Positions 1 to 8,003 of a stretch of 28,725 nt of DNA are shown piece after piece (position 1 is the stretch's first letter; every line of letters starts with the position of its first letter). Below the pieces are notes generated by a model. That model did no database searches. It saw only the letters and a list, made by a program, of their open reading frames with translations, and was not told the origin of the DNA. This stretch comes from JAZGEG01 sp964346665 (GTDB lineage: Archaea > Aenigmatarchaeota > Aenigmatarchaeia > QMZP01 > QMZT01): contig CAYFVC010000009.1 in assembly GCA_964346665.1 (NCBI GenBank), positions 1 to 28,725 on the forward strand, in the 5' to 3' direction. A program made the translations under genes and the position numbers.

Positions 1-1858
1 TCGTCAACAATTTAGGCAGTGGGAGGGGCTTGAAAGGCTTCCCTTTTATTTCCTTCTTTATCATTTTCACTAACGAGGTTTTCGATAACCTTTTGACTTT
101 TCCGGTCTCCCTGAAACGAACAGCTAGTTTCTTGTCTTTCAGTTCTTTCTCCCCCACGACCACGATCAAAGGTACCCATTCAACCTCGGCGTCCCTTATT
201 TTTTTCTGCACACTTTCGTTTCTATCATCAACATCCACACGTATACTCTCTTTCGAAATCTCCTCAGCGATTTTCTCGGTTTGTTTTAGGAATTTCTCGG
301 AAACCGGAATGAATCTCGCTTGGGTTGGGCATAACCATAACGGGAAGACAGGATTCTTCCCTTTTTTTGAATCCTTGTGAGCTTTTTCGAGTAGGGCGTA
401 CATAACCCTTTCTATCGCCCCGGAAGGGGAGAGATGGAGGATTATTGGGTATTTGTTCTTGTTGTCCTTGTCCATGTACGTGATTTCATACCTCTTCGAA
501 TTCTCCACGTCTATCTGGTCAGTGGTTAGGGCAGCGGCCTTGTCCAAGCAGTCCACGAAATTAAGGTCGTATTTGAAAATGAAATAGAAAAACTGACCGC
601 TCCACATCTCGAGAAGAACGGGTTTTCCAATCTTCTTGGTCACTGATTTCAGGAAATCTTTGTTTTTCGGATAGAAACCCTTAACCATCCTTAACGCGGC
701 TTCTAGATCGGTTTTCAATGGTATGCCCGAACCTTTGAGTATGTCTTTCGCGAGGTCAAGCCTTATGAGCAGTTCCTTCTTCGCCTCCTCAACATCCTTA
801 CAGAAGGCATGACAATCAGGCATGGTGAACGAACGTAACCTCCTCAAACCAGCGAGCTCTCCCCTCTGCTCAAGCCTGAACGAGTATCGAGTCAGCTCGT
901 ATATCCTGAGCGGAAGGTTGCGATAGGAAATATTCGCGTCGTGCAAAGCTAGGAATTGCCCGAAACATGCGGAAAAGCGAAGGAAGACCCTCTTGTTCGG
1001 GGTTTCGATCGTGTACTGCCTTGCAGGGAATCTGTTGAGGTAATCCTTCAAGGCGGGATGCTCGCAATCGTACATTATGGGGGTTTCAACATTCATCGCC
1101 CCGTAATCAATCGTTTTATTGGTGACGAATTCCTCCAGGAGAGATTTGATGAGCTTACCTTTCGGAAGGAATCTGAAATTTCCAGGATCACTCCCGCCCT
1201 CGTAATCAACCAGCTCGAGTCTTTTCATGAGTTTCACGTGCGGAGGTTCTTCTTCAACTCCCCTTGACTTCGCCATCTCGTAGAGTGCGAACCTCTTGAG
1301 GTTTTCGTGTTTCGAGAAATTGAATCCTTTAACTTCCCCTTTCTCAATCCTTAGCCCATGTAGCCTACCTTTCATGTCCATCACATACCAATCCGAGCGT
1401 AATTCCTTCTCCTTCTCCACCGCCTTCGAAACCTCTTCTTCGGACGTGATCTCCCTTGAAAGCTCGGAGAGCGGGTGACCTTTCACTGATATTTGGAAAC
1501 GCTTGTAGTAACCGAAAGGAGCACGGTAAACCTTAATCTTTGATCTCTTCAAATGTTTTTCTATCCCTTTTAGTACGTGCAAAGCAGTCGATGGGGAAGA
1601 AGGATTCGTCGACAAATGAACGTAAGGATACACAACAACATTCTTCGCTTTCACTTCCTTCATAACATTAGCTATCTCTTTCGAAGCCTTCATTATTATA
1701 AATTTTTCCTTCCCCTCATCGGTTTTTTCAACAGAGGAGAAAACAACAAGAACGTCCTTCACATTGCTGACTTTTTTCTCGATCTTCTCCGCCTGCTTCA
1801 CAGCCTTCTTCTTTGGCTCCCATTCTATGAAGTCCGAGTGCAGCAAAAGTATCTTCAT
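1..1858 (-). CDS. thrS: Threonyl-tRNA synthetase, archaeal type (3' end outside window)
   Basis: Charges tRNA-Thr in the cytoplasm. The minus-strand frame is open from 1858 to the window edge, about 619 codons. The start MKILLLHSDF is the typical beginning of the archaeal DTD-like editing domain (roughly residues 1-140), which removes mischarged serine. The class II core follows: ACFGQFLAL, a motif 2 stretch with RLEQRGELAGLRR, and motif 3 SPSGAIERV. The last residues visible, KPFKPLPLPKLLT, match the extreme C-terminus of archaeal ThrRS, so only a few codons are missing. An ATG two codons upstream (1864) is an alternative start; I prefer 1858 because it matches the family. A TATA-like TTTAATTAAT lies about 30-40 bases upstream, so the transcript would be nearly leaderless. 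It is transcribed alone, downstream of the lone propeller gene. Confidence 0.95.
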   Translation of the reverse strand, partial: MKILLLHSDFIEWEPKKKAVKQAEKIEKKVSNVKDVLVVFSSVEKTDEGKEKFIIMKASKEIANVMKEVKAKNVVVYPYVHLSTNPSSPSTALHVLKGIEKHLKRSKIKVYRAPFGYYKRFQISVKGHPLSELSREITSEEEVSKAVEKEKELRSDWYVMDMKGRLHGLRIEKGEVKGFNFSKHENLKRFALYEMAKSRGVEEEPPHVKLMKRLELVDYEGGSDPGNFRFLPKGKLIKSLLEEFVTNKTIDYGAMNVETPIMYDCEHPALKDYLNRFPARQYTIETPNKRVFLRFSACFGQFLALHDANISYRNLPLRIYELTRYSFRLEQRGELAGLRRLRSFTMPDCHAFCKDVEEAKKELLIRLDLAKDILKGSGIPLKTDLEAALRMVKGFYPKNKDFLKSVTKKIGKPVLLEMWSGQFFYFIFKYDLNFVDCLDKAAALTTDQIDVENSKRYEITYMDKDNKNKYPIILHLSPSGAIERVMYALLEKAHKDSKKGKNPVFPLWLCPTQARFIPVSEKFLKQTEKIAEEISKESIRVDVDDRNESVQKKIRDAEVEWVPLIVVVGEKELKDKKLAVRFRETGKVKRLSKTSLVKMIKKEIKGKPFKPLPLPKLLT

Positions 1859-1888
1859 TCCCATCCCCTTATCTTTATTTTTGTTTCC

Positions 1889-1901
1889 GTTATTAATTAA
1901 A
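1889..1901 (-). promoter_or_regulatory. Putative TATA box of thrS
   Basis: The minus strand reads TTTAATTAATAAC, centred about 30-37 bases upstream of the thrS start. This is the expected archaeal TATA position for a leaderless or nearly leaderless mRNA. It is seen by eye only. Confidence 0.45.
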
Positions 1902-1910
1902 CTCACGGCT

Positions 1911-1940
1911 GGCCGGTTGGTTTCGAAAATCAGCCCGGCC
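1911..1940. terminator. GC-rich hairpin between propeller gene and thrS
   Basis: The arms GGCCGG and CCGGCC enclose a partly self-complementary centre, giving a long stem with a very small loop. It starts about 12 bases past the stop of the minus-strand propeller gene and upstream of the thrS TATA box. It may be a 3' end structure or terminator of the propeller mRNA. The inner stem pairs better as plus-strand RNA (G-U pairs) than as minus-strand RNA, which weakens this reading. Confidence 0.35.
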
Positions 1941-1951
1941 GAGACCAAAGA

Positions 1952-3340
1952 CTAACGAGACATCGTGGTCTTGATCATAAAGCCGGAGTTCATGGAAGTT
2001 AATAGGAACGAAGGAGTTAAATCACCTTCGAACATCACCAAACCCACATCGTAGTCCGATTTCTGCTTGTATTCGCTTTCGGTGGAATATTCGCTCGTGA
2101 CATGGTAATCTGAAAGCGAGACTGTCTCTTCCTCTTTCTTTTTGTACTTGCCCTCTTCCACAACTTCCTCAATTCCCGTTTCCTTTTTGATTTCTACTTT
2201 GAAGACCTCATAGGCAGGAGGAATGTATGCACGAGTGCTGCTGCTTGTAGAGAATCTCCATACCTCTTCATGTGTTTGTATGTTAACCTTGTATAGGTGG
2301 CAATCCCAAGAACCGAAAAATATGTAATCTTTCCAGAGGAGGGCGGACGTCGCCACCAGGCCTCCTGTCTTGAACCTCCAGAGCTCCTTACCGGTTTTAA
2401 TGTCAAGAACGTAAAGATTCCCATCCTCTGAGCCGAAGTAGACCCTTGAATTATGTATAAGAGGAAGCTCGTCTATTACCCCCTCTCCCTGTGTTTTGAA
2501 CCTCCATATTTCCTTGCCTGTTTCCGCTTCTATGGCATAAAAAATACCATCCCTTGCTCCGTAGTAAACAACTCCATTATGAACTGCCGGACATGTTGCA
2601 TTCCCATATTTACCCGTCCTGAACCTCCAAACTTCTTCCCCAGTTCGGATATCAACAGCGTAAAGATTGTTATCAAATGAGCTTACGTAAACCATGTTAT
2701 TATGAAAGGTGAATTGACCTGAATTCATCACTTCCCCTCCTGTCCTGAATCTCCATATTTCCTTCCCGGTTTTAGCGTCGAGGCAATAGAGATTGTTGTC
2801 GTAAGAACCGATAAATAGTTTACCGTCTTTAATAGAAGGACTTGAAATAACCTCATCCCCTGTCTTGAACCTCCAAATCTCTTTGCCTGTTATAGAATCA
2901 ATAGCGTAAACAAAACCGTCCCTGCTTCCGAAGTAAATAACCCCTTCGAAAGCGAATGCCCTCAGGCTTATCCCACCCCCTGTCTTGAATCTCCATGAGA
3001 GCTTGCCTGTATTTTTGTCTATCGCATAAAAATACCCATCATGTGAACCAACGTAAAGATAACCTGAGTATATTATCGGAGAGGAATCAAGAAAAACACC
3101 ACCTGCCCGGAACCTCCACATCTCTTTTCCGCTTTCACAATCAATACAGTAAACGTATTGATCCATTACAGTGATGTATATCTTGTCGTTGTCTATAACA
3201 GGTTTAGCGCAAATACTCCCTCCCCCCTTCACCTTCCATACCCTGTCAAACTTCTTTACTTTCTTAATTTCCACATCCTCTAATTCCGTTTCAAAATCTC
3301 CAAATTGGGATGTTTCGAATCCGCCAAACTCGAATACCAT
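1952..3340 (-). CDS. Lone PQQ-like eight-bladed beta-propeller protein with S(D/E)Y hexad tail
   Basis: A 462-residue tenth member of the family that forms the array at 14360-26243. It has the short N-terminus (FGGFETSQFGDFETELED), then eight W-motif blades of the form Y-A-I-D-x-x-T-G-K-E-I-W-R-F. The fifth blade has the GKYGN signature and the last has SWDCHLY. Then come a Lys/Glu linker and four hexads at about 410-431 (SDYHVT SEYSTE SEYKQK SDYD). There is no signal peptide or membrane helix. Unlike the array copies, its blades 6 and 7 both keep the longer x-T-G-K turn, and its C-terminus after FEG is a different sequence, as no gene overlaps it. It starts 22 bases after the deacetylase stop on the same strand, so the two may be co-transcribed. 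Substrate and partners are unknown. PQQ-like refers to fold only. Confidence 0.85.
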   Translation of the reverse strand: MVFEFGGFETSQFGDFETELEDVEIKKVKKFDRVWKVKGGGSICAKPVIDNDKIYITVMDQYVYCIDCESGKEMWRFRAGGVFLDSSPIIYSGYLYVGSHDGYFYAIDKNTGKLSWRFKTGGGISLRAFAFEGVIYFGSRDGFVYAIDSITGKEIWRFKTGDEVISSPSIKDGKLFIGSYDNNLYCLDAKTGKEIWRFRTGGEVMNSGQFTFHNNMVYVSSFDNNLYAVDIRTGEEVWRFRTGKYGNATCPAVHNGVVYYGARDGIFYAIEAETGKEIWRFKTQGEGVIDELPLIHNSRVYFGSEDGNLYVLDIKTGKELWRFKTGGLVATSALLWKDYIFFGSWDCHLYKVNIQTHEEVWRFSTSSSTRAYIPPAYEVFKVEIKKETGIEEVVEEGKYKKKEEETVSLSDYHVTSEYSTESEYKQKSDYDVGLVMFEGDLTPSFLLTSMNSGFMIKTTMSR

Positions 3341-3362
3341 GATTAGAAATCCCCAATAAGTT

Positions 3363-4208
3363 TTAAAAATTTTTCAAGAAGGAGAAAACGCATTCCGGAA
3401 GCTTTTTCGAGTATCCACCTTCCAACACAGCAAATCTCGGCTTCGCGAGTTCTGATATCATTTTCGAGATTTTTGAATAAGTTTCTATCTTCAGTTTCAT
3501 CCCTGCTAGCGGGTCCTTTTCGAACGTATCGAAACCCGCTGACACCGCTATCAAATCCGGTTTGAAACCCTTGATCTTGTCCAGACCAACTTCGAGTTTT
3601 TCGATGTATTCTCCCTCCTCTATCCCGCTGTCCAAAGGGTAGTTGTAACAATTCCCTTCCGAATGTTTCCCCGTCCCGGGATAGATAAATCCGTATTGGT
3701 GAAGGGATATGTAAATCACCTTTGGATTTCCCAAAAATATATCCTGCGTTCCGTTACCGTGATGAACATCTATATCGAGGATCGCGACCCTTTTGATTTT
3801 TTTCAACGCCTTCATAACCGCGATCGCTATGTTGTTGAAATAGCAAAAACCCTCGAAATTCGATTTCCCGGTGTGGTGCCCAGGAGGCCGCATTAAGGAA
3901 AAACTTTCCCCTTCCTTAAGGGCGAAATCCATCGCGAGGATCGCTCCGCCAACAGCGAGTTTCGCATAATTATAAATACCAGGAAGGGGAGGGGTCTCGA
4001 AGTTAACGAATTTCCCGCGTTTTATAGTATCAATCATCTTTTTGGAATGGACAAGAAGCAAATCCTGCCTGGAACACTCTTCTGGTTTGATGAATTCAAA
4101 TTTTTTTGATTTTCTCAAAAGTTCGTACGTGTTTTGAACCCTCTCGCTCGATTCCAGGTGTCCGGGCGAATCGTACCTCAAACACTTCTTTGAAAAGACT
4201 ATTTTCAT
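3363..4208 (-). CDS. Histone deacetylase-fold amidohydrolase (AcuC/HDAC-like)
   Basis: A zinc-dependent deacetylase of the arginase/HDAC fold, probably acting on acetyl-lysine or an acetylated small amine in the cytoplasm. It has 281 residues, slightly short for the family. Visible catalytic elements are RPPGHHTG (His111, His112), DIDVHHGNGTQ (zinc ligands Asp147 and His149), SAGFD (zinc ligand Asp227) and LEGGY (Tyr266). All key residues are present, so it should be active. The gene is divergent from the primase across a 43-base gap that holds a TATA-like box for each direction. Downstream, after 22 bases, lies the lone propeller gene with a lysine-rich tail. A functional link is possible but only positional. 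The substrate cannot be told from sequence. Confidence 0.88.
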   Translation of the reverse strand: MKIVFSKKCLRYDSPGHLESSERVQNTYELLRKSKKFEFIKPEECSRQDLLLVHSKKMIDTIKRGKFVNFETPPLPGIYNYAKLAVGGAILAMDFALKEGESFSLMRPPGHHTGKSNFEGFCYFNNIAIAVMKALKKIKRVAILDIDVHHGNGTQDIFLGNPKVIYISLHQYGFIYPGTGKHSEGNCYNYPLDSGIEEGEYIEKLEVGLDKIKGFKPDLIAVSAGFDTFEKDPLAGMKLKIETYSKISKMISELAKPRFAVLEGGYSKKLPECVFSFLKNF

Positions 4209-4215
4209 AACACTC

Positions 4216-4224
4216 TTTAAATAA
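4216..4224 (+). promoter_or_regulatory. Putative TATA box of the primase gene
   Basis: TTTAAATAA lies about 30 bases upstream of the primase ATG at 4252, with no Shine-Dalgarno in between. A leaderless transcript is likely. Confidence 0.5.
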
Positions 4225-4238
4225 TTTATTCCTTGACC

Positions 4239-4248
4239 TTAATTTATA
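4239..4248 (-). promoter_or_regulatory. Putative TATA box of the deacetylase gene
   Basis: The minus strand reads TATAAATTAA about 31-40 bases upstream of the deacetylase start at 4208. It mirrors the plus-strand box in the same 43-base divergent spacer. Confidence 0.5.
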
Positions 4249-4251
4249 ACT

Positions 4252-5529
4252 ATGAATTTGCGAAAGGTATACGAATATTACTCAAGGGAGGATGTAAGAA
4301 ACTTCCTTCTTAATTTCAGCAAGGACAGGGAGGTTGTTGGCGTATTTCGAAACGGCAATTTCTCCCAAAGACCTAACGTTATTTTGTATCCAAAGGACAT
4401 AACTGCGATGGTCAAGACAGGTGTGATAGAATTTCACGGCTCGCTCGAGCACTGGTCACAGCCCATGAACCTTAGACAGGACAATCACGACAAACTAAGG
4501 ACAGGATGGGATTTGATCCTGGACGTAGACTGCAAACTCTTCGAGCACGGAAAAATCGCTAGCGAAGCCTTTCTTTGGGGGATGAAAAAACATGATGTGA
4601 AAGGGGTATCGATCAAATTCACAGGAGGAACGGGCTTCCACATAGGCATCCCCTGGGATTCGATTCCCAAGACTATTGATTACAAACCCTCTGATAAACT
4701 TTATCCAGAACTCGCTAGAAAGATTGTAATGTACCTGAAGGATTTCGTTTTTGAAAGACTCGAAAGAAATTTGTTCAAGAAATATTCTGCCGAGGAGCTT
4801 TCAAAACAGGTAAACAAGCCATTAGGAAGGATCCTCACGGATGAGGGCTTAGAAGTGTATGAAATAGTCGATGTCGATCCAGTTCTCGTCTCCCCGAGAC
4901 ATTTGTTCCGCCTTCCATACTCCCTAAATGGCAAAACGTTCCTTGTTTCCCTCCCCGTAAATCCGAAGGATCTCGATGATTTCGAAAGGATGAACTCGAA
5001 ACCAGATAAGGTGAAGGTGGAAGAAGGATTCCTTGACAAGAGCGAAACAAATGAGGCTGAACTATTGATAGCGGAATCAATAGATTGGTACGTAAGGACG
5101 AAAAAAAGAATGGAGGAAAAAGCCAAAAGGAAATTCTTGATAACGAGGAAGATTCCAGAAGAAAGGTTCCCTCCCTGCGTAAAGAACATAATGAATGGTC
5201 TCCCTGACGGCAGGAAAAGATCAGTGTTCGTTCTCCTGAACTTCCTGAGGTCTTCAAAATGGAACTGGGATGAAATAGAGAAATTCATCCTTGAATGGAA
5301 CGAGAAAAACAAACCTCCCTTACGTGAAAACTACATCCGCTCTCAAATAAGGTGGCATAAGGCAAGGGGGAAATCAATCCTCCCTCCAAACTGCGTTCAC
5401 GAGGGGTGGTACGAGGATTTCGGGGTCTGCGAACCAGACAGCACGTGTGGGGGGAAGGAAAAAACCATAAAGAACCCTGTGAACTACGCCTTGAGATCAA
5501 TGAAGAGAAGGAAACGAACTAAAAAATAA
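4252..5529 (+). CDS. priS: Archaeo-eukaryotic DNA primase, catalytic subunit with four-Cys C-terminal domain
   Basis: Synthesises RNA/DNA primers for replication. It has 425 residues. The N-terminal two thirds are the PriS-type catalytic fold: DLILDVDC (Asp91, Asp93), TGGTGFHIGIPW (124-135, His130), a third acidic site at VDVDP (about 207-209), and SPRHLFRLPYS (214-224), which binds the nucleotide in this family. The last 120 residues start with PPCVK (Cys309), continue as a helical region with WN-x-x-N-x-PPL, and end with Cys381, Cys393 and Cys399. This arrangement resembles the PriL Fe-S domain or a PriCT domain and suggests a single-chain primase rather than a plain small subunit. No separate priL is seen in the window. 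The C-terminus is very basic. The start follows the TATA box by about 30 bases. Confidence 0.85.
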   Translation: MNLRKVYEYYSREDVRNFLLNFSKDREVVGVFRNGNFSQRPNVILYPKDITAMVKTGVIEFHGSLEHWSQPMNLRQDNHDKLRTGWDLILDVDCKLFEHGKIASEAFLWGMKKHDVKGVSIKFTGGTGFHIGIPWDSIPKTIDYKPSDKLYPELARKIVMYLKDFVFERLERNLFKKYSAEELSKQVNKPLGRILTDEGLEVYEIVDVDPVLVSPRHLFRLPYSLNGKTFLVSLPVNPKDLDDFERMNSKPDKVKVEEGFLDKSETNEAELLIAESIDWYVRTKKRMEEKAKRKFLITRKIPEERFPPCVKNIMNGLPDGRKRSVFVLLNFLRSSKWNWDEIEKFILEWNEKNKPPLRENYIRSQIRWHKARGKSILPPNCVHEGWYEDFGVCEPDSTCGGKEKTIKNPVNYALRSMKRRKRTKK

Positions 5530-5600
5530 TTTTTAGGGATAACAACGCTATAAATACGAGTTCTGACAAATAATTTAAATAGTTCTGAATAAAAAGAAAG

Positions 5601-5609
5601 CTTTATAAA
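5601..5609 (+). promoter_or_regulatory. Putative TATA box upstream of the AT-rich orphan gene
   Basis: CTTTATAAA lies about 35-42 bases upstream of the ATG at 5643. It predicts a leader of about ten bases without a Shine-Dalgarno. Its form is nearly identical to the box before the propeller array. Confidence 0.5.
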
Positions 5610-5642
5610 TAGGGTAATATTATTATTAGTAAGTGATTAAAA

Positions 5643-6302
5643 ATGAATGATAAATTATCAAAGTTTGAAGAGTTTATTTACACTGGTAATAAATTTGGGG
5701 AACCTGTAAGGATTAGTTTTAATCATTATCATGGAAACTTCAGGACTCATGATGGGAAATTATTGGAAAGAAACAATACCTTTATCATTGATGATAAAGA
5801 GAATTCATTTGATATATATTCGTTACCCGGAGGAGGATATTTGGAATGCTACATCGATACTGGTTTAATAGAACCAAATGGTTTAAGGTTATTTTTGAAG
5901 ACCCCTCGTATAGAAATTTACAGTTGTTCACACATAAGTTTTGCTGCGCATCCTAGCAGATTACTTGAAAAAGATTATTTTGAAGAACTAGCGAGAAAAA
6001 GATTTGGATCAATAATAAAAAACCATCTAGTTGAATTTCAAAGGAATGAAATTAATATCCCTAAATTAGGGTACTTTAAAAAAGACTACTCATTTCTTGA
6101 TGTCGAGGGTAATGTAGCCCATTCAATGTTAAAAGATACTAAAGATTATATGAAGGTAATCTTAGAGCTGGATCCCTCCAATACGGAGTTAGATGAATCT
6201 GTTTTTTTGTATACGAGTAATGGAACTTTGAAAAGAATTTTACAAGATACCGATGCTGTTAGTTTTTTCTCTAAACCCCCACGTAAAACCAGCAATAAAT
6301 AA
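5643..6302 (+). CDS. Hypothetical protein, AT-rich
   Basis: I do not recognise this 219-residue protein. It is soluble-looking, with no signal peptide or membrane segment, and is mixed alpha/beta in character with several aromatic-rich stretches (FNHYHGNF, SLPGGGYLECY, DYSFLDVEG). Its codon use is visibly more AT-rich than its neighbours (many AAA, TTA, ATT and GAT), unlike the flanking primase and transporter genes. That could mean recent acquisition. It has its own TATA box and no strong ribosome binding site. Its last 32 bases overlap, tail to tail, the 3' end of the transporter on the other strand. No conserved catalytic pattern was seen. Confidence 0.7.
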   Translation: MNDKLSKFEEFIYTGNKFGEPVRISFNHYHGNFRTHDGKLLERNNTFIIDDKENSFDIYSLPGGGYLECYIDTGLIEPNGLRLFLKTPRIEIYSCSHISFAAHPSRLLEKDYFEELARKRFGSIIKNHLVEFQRNEINIPKLGYFKKDYSFLDVEGNVAHSMLKDTKDYMKVILELDPSNTELDESVFLYTSNGTLKRILQDTDAVSFFSKPPRKTSNK

Positions 6303-7605
6303 ACAAAAGAATGAGGGCGAAGAATGTTGGGAGTAATCCTGCCCTGAACATTTCCTTTGTTTTTATCTTTCCGATCCCGTGTACTATCGCGTTCGGAGCG
6401 GTTCCTGGTGGCGCCAGGAATGTCATGCTAACAGCGATCGCCACAGGTACGACCAGCACCTGAGGAGGGAGGCCGAGGGTTGAAGACAATCCAGTGAGGA
6501 CAGGGATGAACATCGCTGCGGTAGCTGTATTTTGTATGAACTGCGTGATCGCCATAACCAGGATAACGAAAGAAAACACTATCAGGGCCGGGCTTGTCAG
6601 GCCCGTAAAGGCGAGGAACACGTTCGCGACCCAAGCGGTCGCCCCTGTGATTTCTAGGGAATGCCCGATAGAAACTGCTCCAGCTATCAATATTATCGTC
6701 CCCCAGCTCGTCACCCTTTCGAAATATCTCCAGTTGTAAACGAACAGGAACATGAGTAATCCCCCTATCAAACCGACAACTATCGCTGGTAATCCGTGAA
6801 AGGGGGAGGTAATCCAAAGGAGCAAGGTGATTATTATTATCAATCCCGCTGTTTTTTCCTCTTTCTTGACAGGACCGAGATCAGAGACCAGCGTTTTCTC
6901 TATCTTCTCGTGTTTTGGTTTGAAATAGATCATGAAGGAAACGTAAAGCAGGAATAGCATCACTAGGGCGAAAGGCAATGCTGCAACCATCCATTCGTAA
7001 AATCCCCACCCCAACGCTTCGGAGGCTATGATGTTAGGAGGGGTTCCTATCAGTAGACCTGCTCCACCAATGTTCGCTGCGAAGGCTATTCCCAAAAGAA
7101 TCGCATGGTTGTTCATCCTGACCTTATGCATTATGTGCAACGCAATTGGAAGCATGAGGAGTGTGGTGGTTGTGTTCGAAATGATCATGGAAAGGAAGCC
7201 AGTGATAACGATCAAGCCTATCAAAACAGCGTTTTCAGAATGCGAATTTCTGAGTATTTTATAAGCGATCCTTTTATCCAATCCTGACCTCGTGAGGCCC
7301 GCCGCCAGGAAGAACCCTATTATTATGAGAAATACGACCGTGCTACCGAGGCCGTAAAGTGAGTCCACAAGTGAAACACTCCCTGAAAACGCGAGCATTA
7401 AAATCGCGAGGAAAGCGGTGACGGGAAGCGGGATCAGTTCTGTCGCCCACAAGTATATGCTTATCAGGAAGATCACAATCGCTGTGAACCCCTGTAAGGA
7501 CAGACCAGAAGGCAAGAGGTTCGAAAAGATCACGGACACGTAAAAAATGAGGATTAAAATGATTGGGACAATCTCTAGAAATGTTTTTGCAACACGTTTC
7601 CTCAT
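6271..7605 (-). CDS. DASS/SLC13-family anion or dicarboxylate transporter
   Basis: An integral membrane transporter, probably sodium-coupled, for dicarboxylates, sulfate or a similar anion. It has 444 residues with about eleven hydrophobic segments. Family signatures are present in both halves: SNTTTT at 143-148 with GTPPNII at 187-193, and QNTATAAMFIPV at 358-369 with PPGTAPNA at 399-406. The second site has Gln-Asn-Thr where Ser-Asn-Thr is usual. The substrate cannot be fixed from sequence. The gene sits 19 bases after a small Cys-rich gene on the same strand, so they may share a transcript. Its 3' end overlaps the orphan gene at 5643-6302 on the other strand by 32 bases. Confidence 0.88.
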   Translation of the reverse strand: MRKRVAKTFLEIVPIILILIFYVSVIFSNLLPSGLSLQGFTAIVIFLISIYLWATELIPLPVTAFLAILMLAFSGSVSLVDSLYGLGSTVVFLIIIGFFLAAGLTRSGLDKRIAYKILRNSHSENAVLIGLIVITGFLSMIISNTTTTLLMLPIALHIMHKVRMNNHAILLGIAFAANIGGAGLLIGTPPNIIASEALGWGFYEWMVAALPFALVMLFLLYVSFMIYFKPKHEKIEKTLVSDLGPVKKEEKTAGLIIIITLLLWITSPFHGLPAIVVGLIGGLLMFLFVYNWRYFERVTSWGTIILIAGAVSIGHSLEITGATAWVANVFLAFTGLTSPALIVFSFVILVMAITQFIQNTATAAMFIPVLTGLSSTLGLPPQVLVVPVAIAVSMTFLAPPGTAPNAIVHGIGKIKTKEMFRAGLLPTFFALILLFIYCWFYVGV

Positions 7606-7624
7606 ATATAATTATTTTCTTCCC

Positions 7625-7795
7625 CTAGATATAATAACTTGGCCAACAGAAACCCCAGTGAACGCATTCCCCGAAACCATTTGAAGATTTAACACAACAG
7701 TCCTTGCACGTGAGTTTTTTGGTATTTTTGCATAGAACGAGATTGATGGGGTTGTTTCCTCTTTTGCATTTATGACATGTTTTTTTCTTTTCCAT
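7625..7795 (-). CDS. Small Cys-rich protein (56 residues), putative zinc-binding
   Basis: A short minus-strand frame with an ATG start and TAG stop. It has eight cysteines: CHKC (7-10), Cys22, CKDCC (30-34), Cys44 and Cys50, plus His8 and His46. The paired CxxC knuckles suggest one or two bound zinc ions. The N-terminus is lysine-rich (MEKKKTC). The C-terminus is aromatic (HWGFCWPSYYI) and is not a membrane helix. A TATA-like TTATTTATAC lies about 40-50 bases upstream. The transporter gene begins 19 bases downstream on the same strand. I recognise no named family; function is unknown. Confidence 0.6.
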   Translation of the reverse strand: MEKKKTCHKCKRGNNPINLVLCKNTKKLTCKDCCVKSSNGFGECVHWGFCWPSYYI

Positions 7796-7858
7796 GACTC
7801 TCAAGTTTTTTAGACTATAATTGGAGCCAAAAGTATAAATAATTAACGTAGGATTTCG

Positions 7859-7975
7859 CTATTTTTTCAATTTCTCCAACCTCACGGAACCGCACTTCGG
7901 ACACACCTTCGTGACGGGCTCCATTATGATGGGCTTCCCTTCCCATCCGCATTGAAGACAACGAAATTTGGCCAT
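7859..7975 (-). CDS. Small zinc-ribbon protein (38 residues)
   Basis: The frame reads MAKFRCLQCGWEG and ends in a basic KLEKLKK-like tail. CxxC pairs at 6-9 and 25-28 make a compact zinc ribbon of the kind found in very small archaeal proteins, often nucleic-acid or translation linked. It begins 28 bases after the DRG GTPase stop on the same strand, so the two are probably co-transcribed; a translation role would fit but is inferred. It is complete, with ATG and TAG. Confidence 0.7.
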   Translation of the reverse strand: MAKFRCLQCGWEGKPIIMEPVTKVCPKCGSVRLEKLKK

Positions 7976-8003
7976 AATTGTTATTCTAATTGCGAGCTTA
8001 AAT

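Noticed and set aside
30..380. Open plus-strand frames opposite thrS and other large genes
   Set aside because: They lack recognisable domains and promoter or ribosome sites and are shadows of well-supported genes on the other strand.
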